A stretch of 64,000 nucleotides of DNA, from contig CBDCZP010000004.1 in NCBI GenBank assembly GCA_965224605.1, forward strand, positions 120,842-184,841, written 5' to 3'. Each line of letters starts with the position of its first letter. Positions within the stretch are counted from its first letter, which is position 1. Below are positions 34,829-44,293 of this stretch, one piece after another. A model generated the notes under the pieces. The model was not told the origin of the DNA and searched no databases. It saw nothing but the letters and a program-made list of their open reading frames with translations. This DNA comes from HyVt-477 sp965224605. Lineage in GTDB: Bacteria; Pseudomonadota; Gammaproteobacteria; Thiotrichales; Thiotrichaceae. The position numbers and the translations under genes are program-made.

Positions 34829-35669
34829 ACCGTCACAGCGCACTTGGCTTATAGATGCCAGCATCTATGTTTTTCGGCCTTGGTATACTTGGTCGAATAC
34901 ACATAAAGACAGTCAAGGTCGCAGCATTAATGCCGTGCTGGGCTTTATCGCTTTTGTTGATGATCTGTTAGCAAAAGAGAATCCTGCACGAATAGCGTTT
35001 GCCTTTGACGAAAGTCTGAAATCATCCCATCGCAAAGCAATCTATCCTGACTATAAGGCTAACCGCGAATCAGCACCTAAAAATCTTCGCTTTCAGTTCT
35101 CTTTATGCCGTCGTTATATCCGTGCTTTAGGAATGGTCGAAGCGGCAAGCCCCTATTACGAAGGTGATGACATCCTCGCAACATGGGCGCAGCAGTGTGA
35201 ATCTATCACAGTTATTACTGCGGATAAGGATTTGGTGCAGCTAGTGCGAGGGCAAGAAGACATCTGGAGTGATTATCCCAATCAGTTATCATTAGACTAC
35301 AAAGATATCATTAAGAAGTTTGGAGTACGTCCGGATCAGATTGCCGATCAACTCGCTTTAGCGGGTGATAAATCAGACAATATTCCAGGTGTTCCTGGTG
35401 TGGGTATGGCTATTGCCGCTAAACTGTTACGGTATTTCGATACGATTGAAATCATGCTCAATTCAATAGATAAGATTGGAAAAATGAATTTCAGGGGAGC
35501 TATGAAGATACAAGCACTTATTCAACAATATGAGCAGCAAATCGGGCAATATCGACAAGTAACCGCATTAGTGGTTGATGTGCCTGATCTTGAGGTGAAC
35601 CTTGATCGAAGAAAGACCGATGAAAATGCACTAAAGCAATTGTATTTTGAGTTAGGTAAAGCTAGTTAG
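34815..35669 (+). CDS. xni: 5'-3' exonuclease / flap endonuclease (Xni-like)
   Basis: A 284-residue FEN-family nuclease equal to the N-terminal domain of DNA polymerase I without the polymerase. Metal-binding acids are seen in WLIDASIYVFRP, AFAFDESLKSSHRK, YEGDDILATW and VITADKDLVQL. The helix-hairpin-helix is GDKSDNIPGVPGVGMAIAAK. It would process 5' flaps and Okazaki fragments. It is the last gene of the run and is followed by a terminator. Confidence 0.92.
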   Translation: MPSPEPSQRTWLIDASIYVFRPWYTWSNTHKDSQGRSINAVLGFIAFVDDLLAKENPARIAFAFDESLKSSHRKAIYPDYKANRESAPKNLRFQFSLCRRYIRALGMVEAASPYYEGDDILATWAQQCESITVITADKDLVQLVRGQEDIWSDYPNQLSLDYKDIIKKFGVRPDQIADQLALAGDKSDNIPGVPGVGMAIAAKLLRYFDTIEIMLNSIDKIGKMNFRGAMKIQALIQQYEQQIGQYRQVTALVVDVPDLEVNLDRRKTDENALKQLYFELGKAS

Positions 35670-35763
35670 GTTGATGCTATTCTGAACCATAGCCCAGCTA
35701 TATCCACAGAATACTAGTTGACATAAGATTAAACAGGAGATATTTCTAAATATGACAGGCAAA

Positions 35764-35794
35764 AAAATATGCGGACATAAAGCCCGCATATTTT
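35764..35794. terminator. Rho-independent terminator after xni
   Basis: An 11-bp perfect stem (AAAATATGCGG against CCGCATATTTT) with an ACATAAAGC-type loop. A/T tracts on both sides would let it work in either direction. It lies about 95 bases past the xni stop. Confidence 0.75.
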
Positions 35795-36219
35795 GTGAAG
35801 ACAGGACGTGTAGTGTATCCTGATATTCGACAGATTATATATTACCGGGCCAGCTCCCCAATGTGCCGGAAACCGGTGATAATCTGCAAGTACTTCAGCG
35901 TGTCATTTATTGAAAATCTCATTTACGCCACAGAGTGTCAGAATGGCTATTAAACTTTTATTGTTAGAAGACTGAAATTTTCTAATGAGCAGAGCTGTAC
36001 CACAAACCCCTAAAACAGCGTCTTGCTGAAGTGGCATCAGAATATCCTTAAACTCCTGAACATTAACTTAATCCTTTAATTTTTCTTATAAATAAATCGT
36101 TTTTATCGGCAAACAACGACAGTTCATAAGAAAATGTTTTTACGCTATTCGGCACGACCGCTTGTCTTGTTCGACGTTTTGGTGGTAGACAAGGAGCTCA
36201 AAAACTATCTGGGCAATGT
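35795..36219. other. Intergenic, no supported gene
   Basis: A 425-base stretch with no convincing reading frame on either strand. Short translated pieces look like decayed coding sequence but match no family I recognise. Confidence 0.4.
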
Positions 36220-37092
36220 TTAAATTCCTTCTTCACTAAACGTGTCACACTTTCTCATGCTTCCATATTTCATACCAATTTTAAACCACTGAGTGCGTTC
36301 AACTGAAGAGCCATGTGTAAATGAATCAGGGTTAACACGTTGTCCCGCATTTCTTTGCATTCTATCGTCGCCGATACTACCAGCGGCGCGAATCCCTTCT
36401 TCGATGTCTCCGCGTTGTAGTATGTCAGCTTGTTTTTCGTAATTATGTATCCAGATACCCGCATAGCAGTCTGCTTGTAACTCAGTTAGAACTGACAACC
36501 TGTTCGCTTGTTTTTTGCTTACACGACGTTGCAACCCTTGAATTTTCATGGAAATACCTTGTAAATTTTGGATGTGATGTCCAATCTCGTGGGCAACGAC
36601 ATAAGCTCTGGCGAAATCACCTTTAGCTCCCATACGGTTAAGTTCCTGGAAGAAACCCAGGTCAATATATACCTTATGATCACCCGGACAGTAGAAAGGT
36701 CCTGTCGCAGCAGATGTCATGCCGCAGGCTGAGCTGACAGCGTCATTAAACAATACCAGTGTCGGAGTTTCATAGTTGTATCCAGCCTTACGAAATACAC
36801 TAGACCATGCATCTTCGGTACTAGCGAGGATGACAGAAACAAATTCTGAATTATCATCAGTAGCCGCAGTACCACTGCGGCTTGAAGCTGATGATTGTTC
36901 AGAAGAAGAAGACATGGAGCCGCCATTACCACCCAATCCAATAAGGTTTAAAGGGTTTTTTCCCATTAGAAAAAACAGCCCAAGGACAATGAGTAACATA
37001 AAGCCACCACCCATTTTTTTTCTACCGCGGGGGCGTTTTTGGCCTCTTCGGTCTTCAACATTGGTACTTCTTCTTTTGTCTCTCCATTTCAT
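36220..37092 (-). CDS. ypfJ: Neutral zinc metallopeptidase YpfJ
   Basis: A 290-residue YpfJ-family protein (PF04228-like). The N-terminus is basic, followed by one TM helix (GGFMLLIVLGLFFLMG) and a Ser-rich spacer. The peptidase domain contains CGMTSAATGPFYCPGD, the zinc motif VVAHEIGHHIQ, and LTELQADCYAGIW carrying the third ligand. It is probably anchored with its domain in the periplasm; substrates are unknown. The start at 37092 is preceded by GAGGA. Confidence 0.93.
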   Translation of the reverse strand: MKWRDKRRSTNVEDRRGQKRPRGRKKMGGGFMLLIVLGLFFLMGKNPLNLIGLGGNGGSMSSSSEQSSASSRSGTAATDDNSEFVSVILASTEDAWSSVFRKAGYNYETPTLVLFNDAVSSACGMTSAATGPFYCPGDHKVYIDLGFFQELNRMGAKGDFARAYVVAHEIGHHIQNLQGISMKIQGLQRRVSKKQANRLSVLTELQADCYAGIWIHNYEKQADILQRGDIEEGIRAAGSIGDDRMQRNAGQRVNPDSFTHGSSVERTQWFKIGMKYGSMRKCDTFSEEGI

Positions 37093-37641
37093 GGGGAATC
37101 CTCGGTGGTTTTGGTTTATGGCAAAGGGTTTAACTAGTACTGGAATTATGAACAAGCTATCAACAAACTATGAACATTTACTTAATATTAGTCCAGATTA
37201 ATAATATACAGTGTTTATATTCACTTATCAGGATGCTTATAATATTTTAAATATAGACAAAAGCCATAGGTATATCAATCAGCCGAGTCCAAGTAATCGC
37301 TACCAAGATGATATTGGCGATGAATTGAACCGTTCAATTTCCAGTTTCATTAAATCATCAACATTAAGTTATAAATGTCAACGTAACCAGTAATAAAACG
37401 TCAGAATTATATTAAATGAAGATAATGGGTAGTTATATTTACTAGCTTGGTTAGTAGCAGAATTGAGATGAGTAAAATATACACACAATTAGTCTAAAAT
37501 TTATCCATATGTTGGCTATAATCACAGCAATCTAATAACCAGAAATAGAAATAAGTAGTTTATCAAATATTCATCATAGGTAAGTTTTGGTAAGTTATTG
37601 TTTCCGGGGCTAAGGAGCTGATACTGAATTCAACCGTCGAT
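37093..37641. other. Divergent intergenic region
   Basis: About 550 AT-rich bases between the divergent ypfJ and sigma-factor genes. No gene is supported; it should contain both promoters. A 60-codon frame at 37211 has no ribosome site or family resemblance. Confidence 0.4.
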
Positions 37642-38175
37642 ATGGATACTTTCTTGAAAAGTATCGAGCAACGTGCCTTTGTAATGGCGCGCTTTGCAAC
37701 TAACCAAGAAGAGGAAGCCTTGGATATTGTCCAGGACGCTATGTTTAAATTGGTACAAAAATATTCCCATCTTCATAAAGATGATTGGCCGAAGTATTTT
37801 TACCGAATTTTGCATAACAAAATTAATGACTGGTATCGTCGCGAAGCTGTGCGTAATCGCTGGCGTGTGTTTTTCAATAACAGAGCTGATAATGACAACT
37901 TTAATATTGAAGATATGGTGCCGCAGACGTCTGTCAGAGAACCTGAACATGCTTTGATCGGTGAGCAGGACAGCATAGAGTTGCTTGCTGCTATTGACCG
38001 TTTAGCGTTGCGTCAACAACAAGCTGTAACCCTTAGATTGTGGGAAGGCTTCAGTGTTGCTGAAACAGCAAAAATTATGGGATGTTCCGAAGGAAGTGTA
38101 AAAACACACTTTTCAAGAGCAGTACATCGTTTACGAGAGGAGCTTGAAAGACCGTATGTTGGTTTGGTATTTTGA
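37642..38175 (+). CDS. ECF-type RNA polymerase sigma factor
   Basis: A 177-residue sigma-70 family protein. Region 2 has EEEALDIVQDAMFKLVQKY and WPKYFYRILHNKINDWYRRE. Region 4 has LPxRQQ-like LALRQQQAVTLRLWEGFSV and MGCSEGSVKTHFSRAVHRL. The ATG at 37642 has no good site nearby; AAGGAG lies at 37612-37617, so translation may begin 5-8 bases after it at a non-ATG codon, adding about six residues. The two downstream genes form a conserved trio with it. Confidence 0.9.
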   Translation: MDTFLKSIEQRAFVMARFATNQEEEALDIVQDAMFKLVQKYSHLHKDDWPKYFYRILHNKINDWYRREAVRNRWRVFFNNRADNDNFNIEDMVPQTSVREPEHALIGEQDSIELLAAIDRLALRQQQAVTLRLWEGFSVAETAKIMGCSEGSVKTHFSRAVHRLREELERPYVGLVF

Positions 38176-38255
38176 TAAGGACTTTGTTGCCAAACATGTT
38201 TAATTAACTAGAGATATAAAATAGGGATGCCTATTGACGTTTTTTATTTGGGGAT

Positions 38256-38669
38256 ATGCTAAATACAATGAATAGATCAGATGAAAATAAAGTCCTACAT
38301 GAAGAAGTAAAAAGAACGCTTGATAACCAAGTGGATTTACTGGATTTACCGATTCGTAGTCGACTTACTCAGGCGCGGTTTCATGCCATTGATCGTGGTT
38401 TGTTGAGCAGTAATAATTGGTTTAATCATAATAAAAATATCATTAGTTATTTTACTGGGGACAGGTTGTCTAGTGGCAGACGTGTTGTTTTATCTGGCGT
38501 AACATTTGTTGGTGCAATAGCGCTTACTTTTCTGATCTCATCAAATATAGAAAGTCAGCTTATATCGGCTAATAAAATGGTTTCTTTAGTACCCGTACAG
38601 TCTGAAGATACTAAGGAAGAGATAGAAATATACCATTGGCTTTTCGAGCACTATGGCGTGGAAAGTTAA
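38256..38669 (+). CDS. DUF3619-like membrane protein, possible anti-sigma partner
   Basis: A 137-residue protein. The N-terminal cytoplasmic part has the DUF3619-type signature (EEVKRTLDNQVDLLDLPIRS then RLTQARFHAID), and one TM helix spans about 80-97. A short acidic periplasmic end follows (EIEIYHWLFEHYG). It is encoded 80 bases after the sigma factor. Position and topology suggest it holds or modulates that sigma factor, which is inference. Confidence 0.75.
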   Translation: MLNTMNRSDENKVLHEEVKRTLDNQVDLLDLPIRSRLTQARFHAIDRGLLSSNNWFNHNKNIISYFTGDRLSSGRRVVLSGVTFVGAIALTFLISSNIESQLISANKMVSLVPVQSEDTKEEIEIYHWLFEHYGVES

Positions 38670-38833
38670 TATAATCTCGCTACTCAAGATTACGGTGTTT
38701 CTGACAGTAGCTAAGTAGATTCACTGTTTCTGCTACAAGTTCAAGGTTCAAAAATTCAGAAGTCGTACTTTGATAGTACGCACCATACCTTAGGATGAGG
38801 ATGGTTCAACTACCAATAACAAGGAGTGTTATT

Positions 38834-39184
38834 ATGAATATTCGCAAAAAAATTATGTTGGTTACTAGCAGTATCTTACTGTCATTATCACTAAACATAG
38901 CTCAAGCCTCTTATATCCAATGGAAAGATTTAAGTTCGATCCAAAAAAATGTACTGCAATCACACAAGTCTAAATGGAATAACTACAGTGAGGCTAGGCA
39001 AACAACCCTTCTGAAACAATCTAGTCGAATTATTAGCGGGCTAAACTCCTATAAACACTGGTTTAATAGTAAACTGACCGTCGCAGAAAGACGGACATTT
39101 CTTAATAATAAAAAAACAATGAGTGCAGCAAGGTTTCAGAAGTATGTTGATACTCTAATTAAAAAACATGGTAAACCTAGCTGA
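38834..39184 (+). CDS. DUF3106 periplasmic protein
   Basis: A 116-residue secreted protein. The signal peptide (MLVTSSILLSLSLNIAQA) ends before SYIQW. The mature part has the DUF3106 pattern, WKDLSSIQKNVLQSHKSKWN then LTVAERRTFLNNKKTMSA. The ATG at 38834 has AAGGAG 8 bases upstream. It is the third member of the sigma-DUF3619-DUF3106 group. Its role is unknown, perhaps envelope stress sensing. Confidence 0.8.
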   Translation: MNIRKKIMLVTSSILLSLSLNIAQASYIQWKDLSSIQKNVLQSHKSKWNNYSEARQTTLLKQSSRIISGLNSYKHWFNSKLTVAERRTFLNNKKTMSAARFQKYVDTLIKKHGKPS

Positions 39185-39224
39185 CCCTTTGTTTTACCGG
39201 TCTTCGACAGGTGTCAAATTAAAC

Positions 39225-39330
39225 TACCCCGCCGAGCGGACGGGGTATTAGCTCTTTATGGAAGTGAGCCTGAAGGCTCACTTCCATATAAAATAACTTC
39301 TCACCCTATTTTCATACGCCCCAAGGGGCG
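39225..39330. repeat. Cluster of three hairpins
   Basis: Stem 1 is TACCCCG/CGGGGTA (39225-39247). Stem 2 is a 15-bp perfect palindrome TATGGAAGTGAGCCT/AGGCTCACTTCCATA (39257-39288). Stem 3 is CGCCCC/GGGGCG (39317-39330). Stem 2 shares GGAAGTGAGCCT with the repeat at 13515. The group may terminate the sigma operon or be a remnant of a palindromic mobile repeat. The remainder of 39185-39590 holds nothing else I can support. Confidence 0.6.
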
Positions 39331-39590
39331 GGGAATAAAACCCCAAAAGATTAAAGGCAGCATCCTGTACCGGATGTCAGAGAATCATTGTGTATTTTAT
39401 TTAGAAATAGTCCAATAGGCTCGTAGCTTAATTTCAATTGAACCTAGCCCGAAAAACCCGCCTAAAAGTCAATAAAATATGGCTTGATAGCGAAACTCGG
39501 AAAGAATCCCAGTTACATGAATATTACAGGCTTCTGGACGGTAACCTGTTCAGCAGATTGGTAAAGAATAAGAATAATAAAAACATCGAT

Positions 39591-40337
39591 ATGATAAGAG
39601 CGCAAAAACAAAGAACGATAATGGGGGTGTTAATAGTACTGAGTATTATTGTCTTTACTAGTCTTGTTCATGCAAAAACCTATCGATGGGTCGATAAAAA
39701 TGGCAAAGTTCATTATTCCGAAACTATACCACCTTCAGAAGCGCAGTACGGGCATCAAGAGCTAAATGAAAAAAATGGCATGACTATCAATCAAGTCGAG
39801 TCCAGCGATATCCGCAAGCAGCGTTTGAAAGAAGAGCAACTGGAAAAAGAAAAAAATATAATAAATAAGAAAGCATTGCGTGAAGAATTAATGGTTTATA
39901 TGTTTTCTTCAAAACAGGAACTGGTTTCACATTTTGAAGAACGCCTGAGTATGATTAGCGTCAACATACGACTGCTGGAATATCATCAAAAAAAATTAAG
40001 GAACAATATAGCTTCTACGGGTGAAAAAATTAAACAAGTTAAAGCAGATAAGCTAAAAGCCAAATTGTTAGCTGGATTACAAGATTCTCAACGCTCTCTT
40101 CTTGATCACTCTCGCGCAATTACAACCAACGAAACTGAAAGACATGAAGTGAATGGGCAAATGACACGAGCCATGAAAACTTATGATAGGAAATTTGGTA
40201 AATCACAACTCAATGTAGGGAGTTTGATTGGCAGCAGTGTGTTAGACAAGTTTAGAGGTAAATCTACCCTGTCAGCCAGTTCTCTTGCCTCTAAAACAAA
40301 GGGTATGTGTTCCTGCCCATGTAGTGTTAAAAATTGA
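39591..40337 (+). CDS. DUF4124-domain secreted protein
   Basis: A protein of about 248 residues. The signal peptide (MGVLIVLSIIVFTSLVHA) leads into a DUF4124 domain with the hallmark KTYRWVDKNGKVHYSETIPP. A long charged coiled-coil-like region follows, and the end is Cys-rich (GMCSCPCSVKN). The start is uncertain: ATG 39591 or 39621 are plausible and an upstream TTG at 39438 is unlikely. The function is unknown. Confidence 0.78.
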   Translation: MIRAQKQRTIMGVLIVLSIIVFTSLVHAKTYRWVDKNGKVHYSETIPPSEAQYGHQELNEKNGMTINQVESSDIRKQRLKEEQLEKEKNIINKKALREELMVYMFSSKQELVSHFEERLSMISVNIRLLEYHQKKLRNNIASTGEKIKQVKADKLKAKLLAGLQDSQRSLLDHSRAITTNETERHEVNGQMTRAMKTYDRKFGKSQLNVGSLIGSSVLDKFRGKSTLSASSLASKTKGMCSCPCSVKN

Positions 40338-40353
40338 TATTTGCTGCGCTAAC

Positions 40354-41733
40354 TTAACTAATTATTCGATAACAAGGTACATAATCCGTACCCGGCAATT
40401 TCATTCGATGCTGCTCAACAAATGACTGTAGCAGTTTATCCATACCTTGCATTATCTCCTTATCACCCTGTAGTTCAAATAAGCCCTTTTCTTCAATCGC
40501 ACGTATACCTTCATCTTTTACATTACCTGCAACGATGCCAGAAAAGGCTCTACGCAGGTTAGCTGCGAGTACGTGTGTGTCCTGATCTGCACTTAGATTA
40601 AGCCCAGTCATGCTTTCATGAGTGGGATGAAATGGTTGCTGGAATTCATCATCAATTTTCAGCAGCCAATTATAATAGTAGGCATCACTATTGCTACGCC
40701 TGAAATCTCGTACCTTCTTCATTCCTTTAATCATTTCTTTGGCTACTTTCTTGGGATTATCTATAATTATCTGATAGCGTTGCTGTGCTTTTTCACCCAA
40801 TGTCTGACCGATAAACTGATCAATTTGAGTAAAGTAATCTCTGGATTTTTCGGGAGCAGAAAAAATAAGCGGAAAGGGTAAATATCTATTATCGGGGTGT
40901 AGTAGAACACCAAGAATATACAGAATTTCTTCGGTGGTTCCCGCGCCTCCAGGGAAAATCACAATCCCATGCCCCACCCGTACAAATGCTTCTAATCGTT
41001 TTTCAATATCAGGGAGGATGACAAGTTCATTGACAATGGGGTTAGGAGATTCAGCGGCAATAATGCCAGGCTCTGTAATGCCCAAATACTGACCGTCAGT
41101 AATACGTTGTTTGCCATGACCAAAAGTAGCACCCTTCATAGGGCCCTTCATAGCACCAGGGCCACACCCGGTACAAATATTTAACTCTCGTAGACCCAAT
41201 TGATAGCCAACCTCTTTTGTATATTCATATTCATTGGGTGAGATGGAATGGCCTCCCCAGCATACGATGAGATTGGGTTTCTCGCATTGATGCAGGATGC
41301 CCGCATTCCGCATAATATGAAACACAGCATTAGTAATGCCATCACTGGTTGCTAGATTAAATTTGGGGTTATCAATGATAGTGTCGTTTGCGTAAACAAT
41401 ATCGCGTAGTACTGCAAATAAGTGTTCGCTGATGCCCCTGATCATTTTGCCGTCAACAAAAGCACTGGCTGGAGCATTTTTAACTTCCAGTTTGATACCC
41501 CGTTCCTGTTGAATGACGCGAATATCAAAAGCTTTGTGTCGTTCTAGTAATTCTTTTGCATCATCTGTGTAATCACCATGACTCAGAACGGCTAACGAGC
41601 AACTTCTGAATAATTGATAGAGACCATCTTTACTTGAATCGCTGGAATCCAAAAGTTTAGCCACTTCAATTTTTGAAAGAACATCAAGATGTCCTTCTGG
41701 AGTGATACGGGCATCGATCAGCTTTGCGCTCAT
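40354..41733 (-). CDS. ppnN: Nucleotide 5'-monophosphate nucleosidase PpnN
   Basis: PpnN (YgdH) splits purine and pyrimidine nucleoside monophosphates into base and ribose 5-phosphate, and is stimulated by (p)ppGpp in E. coli. The LOG-family motif appears as IFPGGAGTTEEILY, with GCGPGAMKGPMKGA upstream. N- and C-terminal extensions (DUF4478/DUF3412-like) bring it to 459 residues, as in E. coli. Its start overlaps the stop of the 202-residue gene by 4 bases. Confidence 0.95.
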   Translation of the reverse strand: MSAKLIDARITPEGHLDVLSKIEVAKLLDSSDSSKDGLYQLFRSCSLAVLSHGDYTDDAKELLERHKAFDIRVIQQERGIKLEVKNAPASAFVDGKMIRGISEHLFAVLRDIVYANDTIIDNPKFNLATSDGITNAVFHIMRNAGILHQCEKPNLIVCWGGHSISPNEYEYTKEVGYQLGLRELNICTGCGPGAMKGPMKGATFGHGKQRITDGQYLGITEPGIIAAESPNPIVNELVILPDIEKRLEAFVRVGHGIVIFPGGAGTTEEILYILGVLLHPDNRYLPFPLIFSAPEKSRDYFTQIDQFIGQTLGEKAQQRYQIIIDNPKKVAKEMIKGMKKVRDFRRSNSDAYYYNWLLKIDDEFQQPFHPTHESMTGLNLSADQDTHVLAANLRRAFSGIVAGNVKDEGIRAIEEKGLFELQGDKEIMQGMDKLLQSFVEQHRMKLPGTDYVPCYRIIS

Positions 41734-42338
41734 GAGGTTGTTCCAGCGCTTTTTTCTACATCATTTGCAGGTTTTTCTTCGATCAGTCCAATGGATTTGA
41801 TGGTTTTCTTATAAGTGATCATGAAATCAGGCATTAACACTTGTTGTATATAGTCTAGCGCCCACTTACGATCTTTAGGGCCAAGTGTTTCAGCAATATG
41901 GTTGGCGAATACCCGCCCCATATTAAATCCGGGTTCATTCGTTCCATCAGTCCAGCTAGTCTCCGCATAGTCTTGCATGCGCATATTAAGTTTTTCAATA
42001 AAGGGAGTGCGATAATCGCCTGGCCCACTAAAATCACGAGCATTGTCTTGTACATGATCAGACAGTTTTTCCGCATACATCGTGATCAGCGCGGCTCGGC
42101 CTTCATCATCTATGGTTTCATAAACCATACGATCCACGGTATGTACCATAAAGGCCATAATCTCTTCCATGACTTCGATACGTTGAACCTGTGTGTCTAT
42201 TTGAAAGTTTTCATTTTCAATTTCTAACAAGACTTGCATACCTATTTTCCAGGCATTAAATGCGAGTATGCTAACAGAGTCCTCAACCGAGATTTCTCGT
42301 TCGTATTTACTCCATTTGGTTTTAATACGTATTCGCAC
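41730..42338 (-). CDS. Conserved hypothetical protein coupled to ppnN
   Basis: A 202-residue soluble, largely helical protein with no recognised family. It starts MRIRIKTKWSKYEREI and contains VMEEIMAFMVHTVDRMVYET and GFNMGRVFANHIAETLG. ATGA overlap with ppnN indicates co-translation, so a role in nucleotide or stress metabolism is conceivable but not shown. Confidence 0.65.
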   Translation of the reverse strand: MRIRIKTKWSKYEREISVEDSVSILAFNAWKIGMQVLLEIENENFQIDTQVQRIEVMEEIMAFMVHTVDRMVYETIDDEGRAALITMYAEKLSDHVQDNARDFSGPGDYRTPFIEKLNMRMQDYAETSWTDGTNEPGFNMGRVFANHIAETLGPKDRKWALDYIQQVLMPDFMITYKKTIKSIGLIEEKPANDVEKSAGTTS

Positions 42339-42544
42339 GTCAGTTTTCTCCAGATGTTTGGTTATGTATTCGTTATGTATTCATTAGGAACATTATAAGG
42401 GCTAAATATGAGGAATAGCGAATTATGTTCCTAACACTGTTATTATTCTAATTCACAGAGATTTCGACCAGAATTAATCAGAGTTTCCTAAATTCGCAAC
42501 ACACTTTTCATTAACATTATGCTCAACTTTTTGAATGAATATGA

Positions 42545-43609
42545 ATGAATATGAATGAAGACATCCAAACTATCATCGAAACCGTTCAGCACAATTGCCA
42601 TATTGCCGATGCTCAATATGCTGGTGATTACACCCTGTGTGTTTATTTATTGAAAATGCGTGAAATGTATCGCTGGGAGCAACAAGAAAGTTTCAACGTC
42701 AGTTTAACTACCGATGATGTGGGGGATTGGCTGACTGATCGCGAAGGGTTGTGGGATGACGCCGAAAAACTTGAATATAAGGCATTGAATATTGATGGTG
42801 TTGAGTATGAGCCTTTTGATAATGAAGCGATAAATGTGCTGATCGAAAATAAAGGTTTAGTCTATAACGCAGGGCTTGGCGTGCGTTGTCGACCGCATTT
42901 TTTTCTAGCTGAACTAGAAGCAATAAAAAAAGAGGGCAATCAAACAGTCATCATTGCAGGGAAAGAATATGCACGTGATATGGCGGCACCACCTGCTATG
43001 GTTCAGCAAGACCGAATCTATATTCGACGCGAATCCCTACGCAGAATGTTATGGGAAAAAGTTGAAGAGTGGCGGATGAGTGGATTGGATAACCCTATTG
43101 GACGTGCAGCAAAACACTATGACTTTGATAATGATGTTGAATCTTCATTAGACGAAATGGCGAATGCAGAAACCGAGATGATTATTGCCCACGAAAAAGG
43201 TGAGGCCATGGCAGGTGACGTTCTGGGCAATGGCTGGTTAGATATGATCGCAGCAATGCCCAATACACATGCAGAGATCATGTTGCGAGCGGTTCGAGAT
43301 CACTATGCTGATGCATTAATAACACTCCCGTTATTGATAAAGAATAACCGGCCTGCCTCGATACATTTCTACTTCGGCAATTTAACGGCGATGCGAAAGA
43401 AGCTTGCGCCGAGCCTTATTGATGCTTACGAAAGCTGGCACAAAAACGAAAACCTGGCTGCTTTGAAAAGCTTGTTACCCGCCCTAAAGAAACATTGGGA
43501 ATCAATTGCACAGGATGCTCTGGGTTTATATAAAAAAAATCAGCAAGGAGTCAGTGCGGATGTCAGTGCGGATATAGAAGCCATGATTAATTCGAGGATT
43601 TTGGACTAA
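42545..43609 (+). CDS. Conserved hypothetical protein coupled to a 2OG dioxygenase
   Basis: A 354-residue protein that I cannot place. It has no TM or signal segment. Characteristic segments are YTLCVYLLKMREMYRWEQ, YNAGLGVRCRPHFFLAEL, IAGKEYARDMAAPPAM and PASIHFYFGNLTAMRKKL. Near the end is a short repeat (GVSADVSADIEAM). The start is among three overlapping ATGs (42533-42551). Its stop overlaps the next start (TAATG), so it and the hydroxylase are co-translated. Confidence 0.7.
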   Translation: MNMNEDIQTIIETVQHNCHIADAQYAGDYTLCVYLLKMREMYRWEQQESFNVSLTTDDVGDWLTDREGLWDDAEKLEYKALNIDGVEYEPFDNEAINVLIENKGLVYNAGLGVRCRPHFFLAELEAIKKEGNQTVIIAGKEYARDMAAPPAMVQQDRIYIRRESLRRMLWEKVEEWRMSGLDNPIGRAAKHYDFDNDVESSLDEMANAETEMIIAHEKGEAMAGDVLGNGWLDMIAAMPNTHAEIMLRAVRDHYADALITLPLLIKNNRPASIHFYFGNLTAMRKKLAPSLIDAYESWHKNENLAALKSLLPALKKHWESIAQDALGLYKKNQQGVSADVSADIEAMINSRILD

Positions 43610-44190
43610 TGAGTTTACATGAACTAAAACCCGGCAGTTTTATTTTTGAAAAGAAAAATGCACTACCCGATTTTTTATGTAACGACATGATGGCTCGTTT
43701 TGAAGCTCAACAGCAGGATCAAAACACCGGTAAAGTGGGCTCTGAAGCAGGCGACAATGCGTTGCTAAAAAAAACCACCGATATTTTCGTTAGTAATAAA
43801 GATCATTGGAAGGATGTCGATAATAATTTATTCCGTTCTTTTGCAATGGCACTAAAAGAATTCCAGCAACTCTATCCTTTTTTTAGTGATATCAGTCGTT
43901 TTAAGGACATGGGTTATAACCTCCAACGGTATCAGCAAGGCGAATATTATCATTGGCATGTCGATGCTGATAATCCCACATTAGCACCGAGACAACTCGT
44001 CGCATTATGGTATCTCAATGATGTGGTGGATGCAGGCGGAGAAACCGAGTTCACTTTTCAGGATGTCAAAGTAACTCCCGAACAAGGGAAATTAGTGCTG
44101 TTCCCTCCGTTCTGGACTCATGAACATCGTGCCGCAGTGATCAATAAGGGAACTAAATATATCGCAACAACATGGCTCACTTTCAGATAA
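43609..44190 (+). CDS. 2-oxoglutarate/Fe(II)-dependent dioxygenase
   Basis: A 193-residue prolyl-4-hydroxylase-like (PKHD-type) oxygenase. The iron ligands appear as HxD in YYHWHVDAD and the distal His in WTHEHRAAV. The 2-oxoglutarate-binding basic residue is probably K in NKGTKYIATTW. A GGETEFTF motif is typical of the family. The substrate is unknown, possibly a protein or small molecule handled by the preceding coupled gene. Confidence 0.9.
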   Translation: MSLHELKPGSFIFEKKNALPDFLCNDMMARFEAQQQDQNTGKVGSEAGDNALLKKTTDIFVSNKDHWKDVDNNLFRSFAMALKEFQQLYPFFSDISRFKDMGYNLQRYQQGEYYHWHVDADNPTLAPRQLVALWYLNDVVDAGGETEFTFQDVKVTPEQGKLVLFPPFWTHEHRAAVINKGTKYIATTWLTFR

Positions 44191-44293
44191 GACACCCAAT
44201 GGGTTATATTTCCACTCGAAACTCAATTTTCTCATTACCTAGGCTAGATCAATTACTTTGTAAACTCCATGCCCTAGATTTTTTTCCTTAGTA

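Noticed and set aside
37211..37393. 60-codon frame between ypfJ and the sigma factor
   Set aside because: No ribosome site, no domain, and it lies in a divergent promoter region.
39225..39360. Hairpin cluster as a riboswitch for the DUF4124 gene
   Set aside because: No known aptamer core is recognisable; simple GC stems and a REP-like palindrome explain it.
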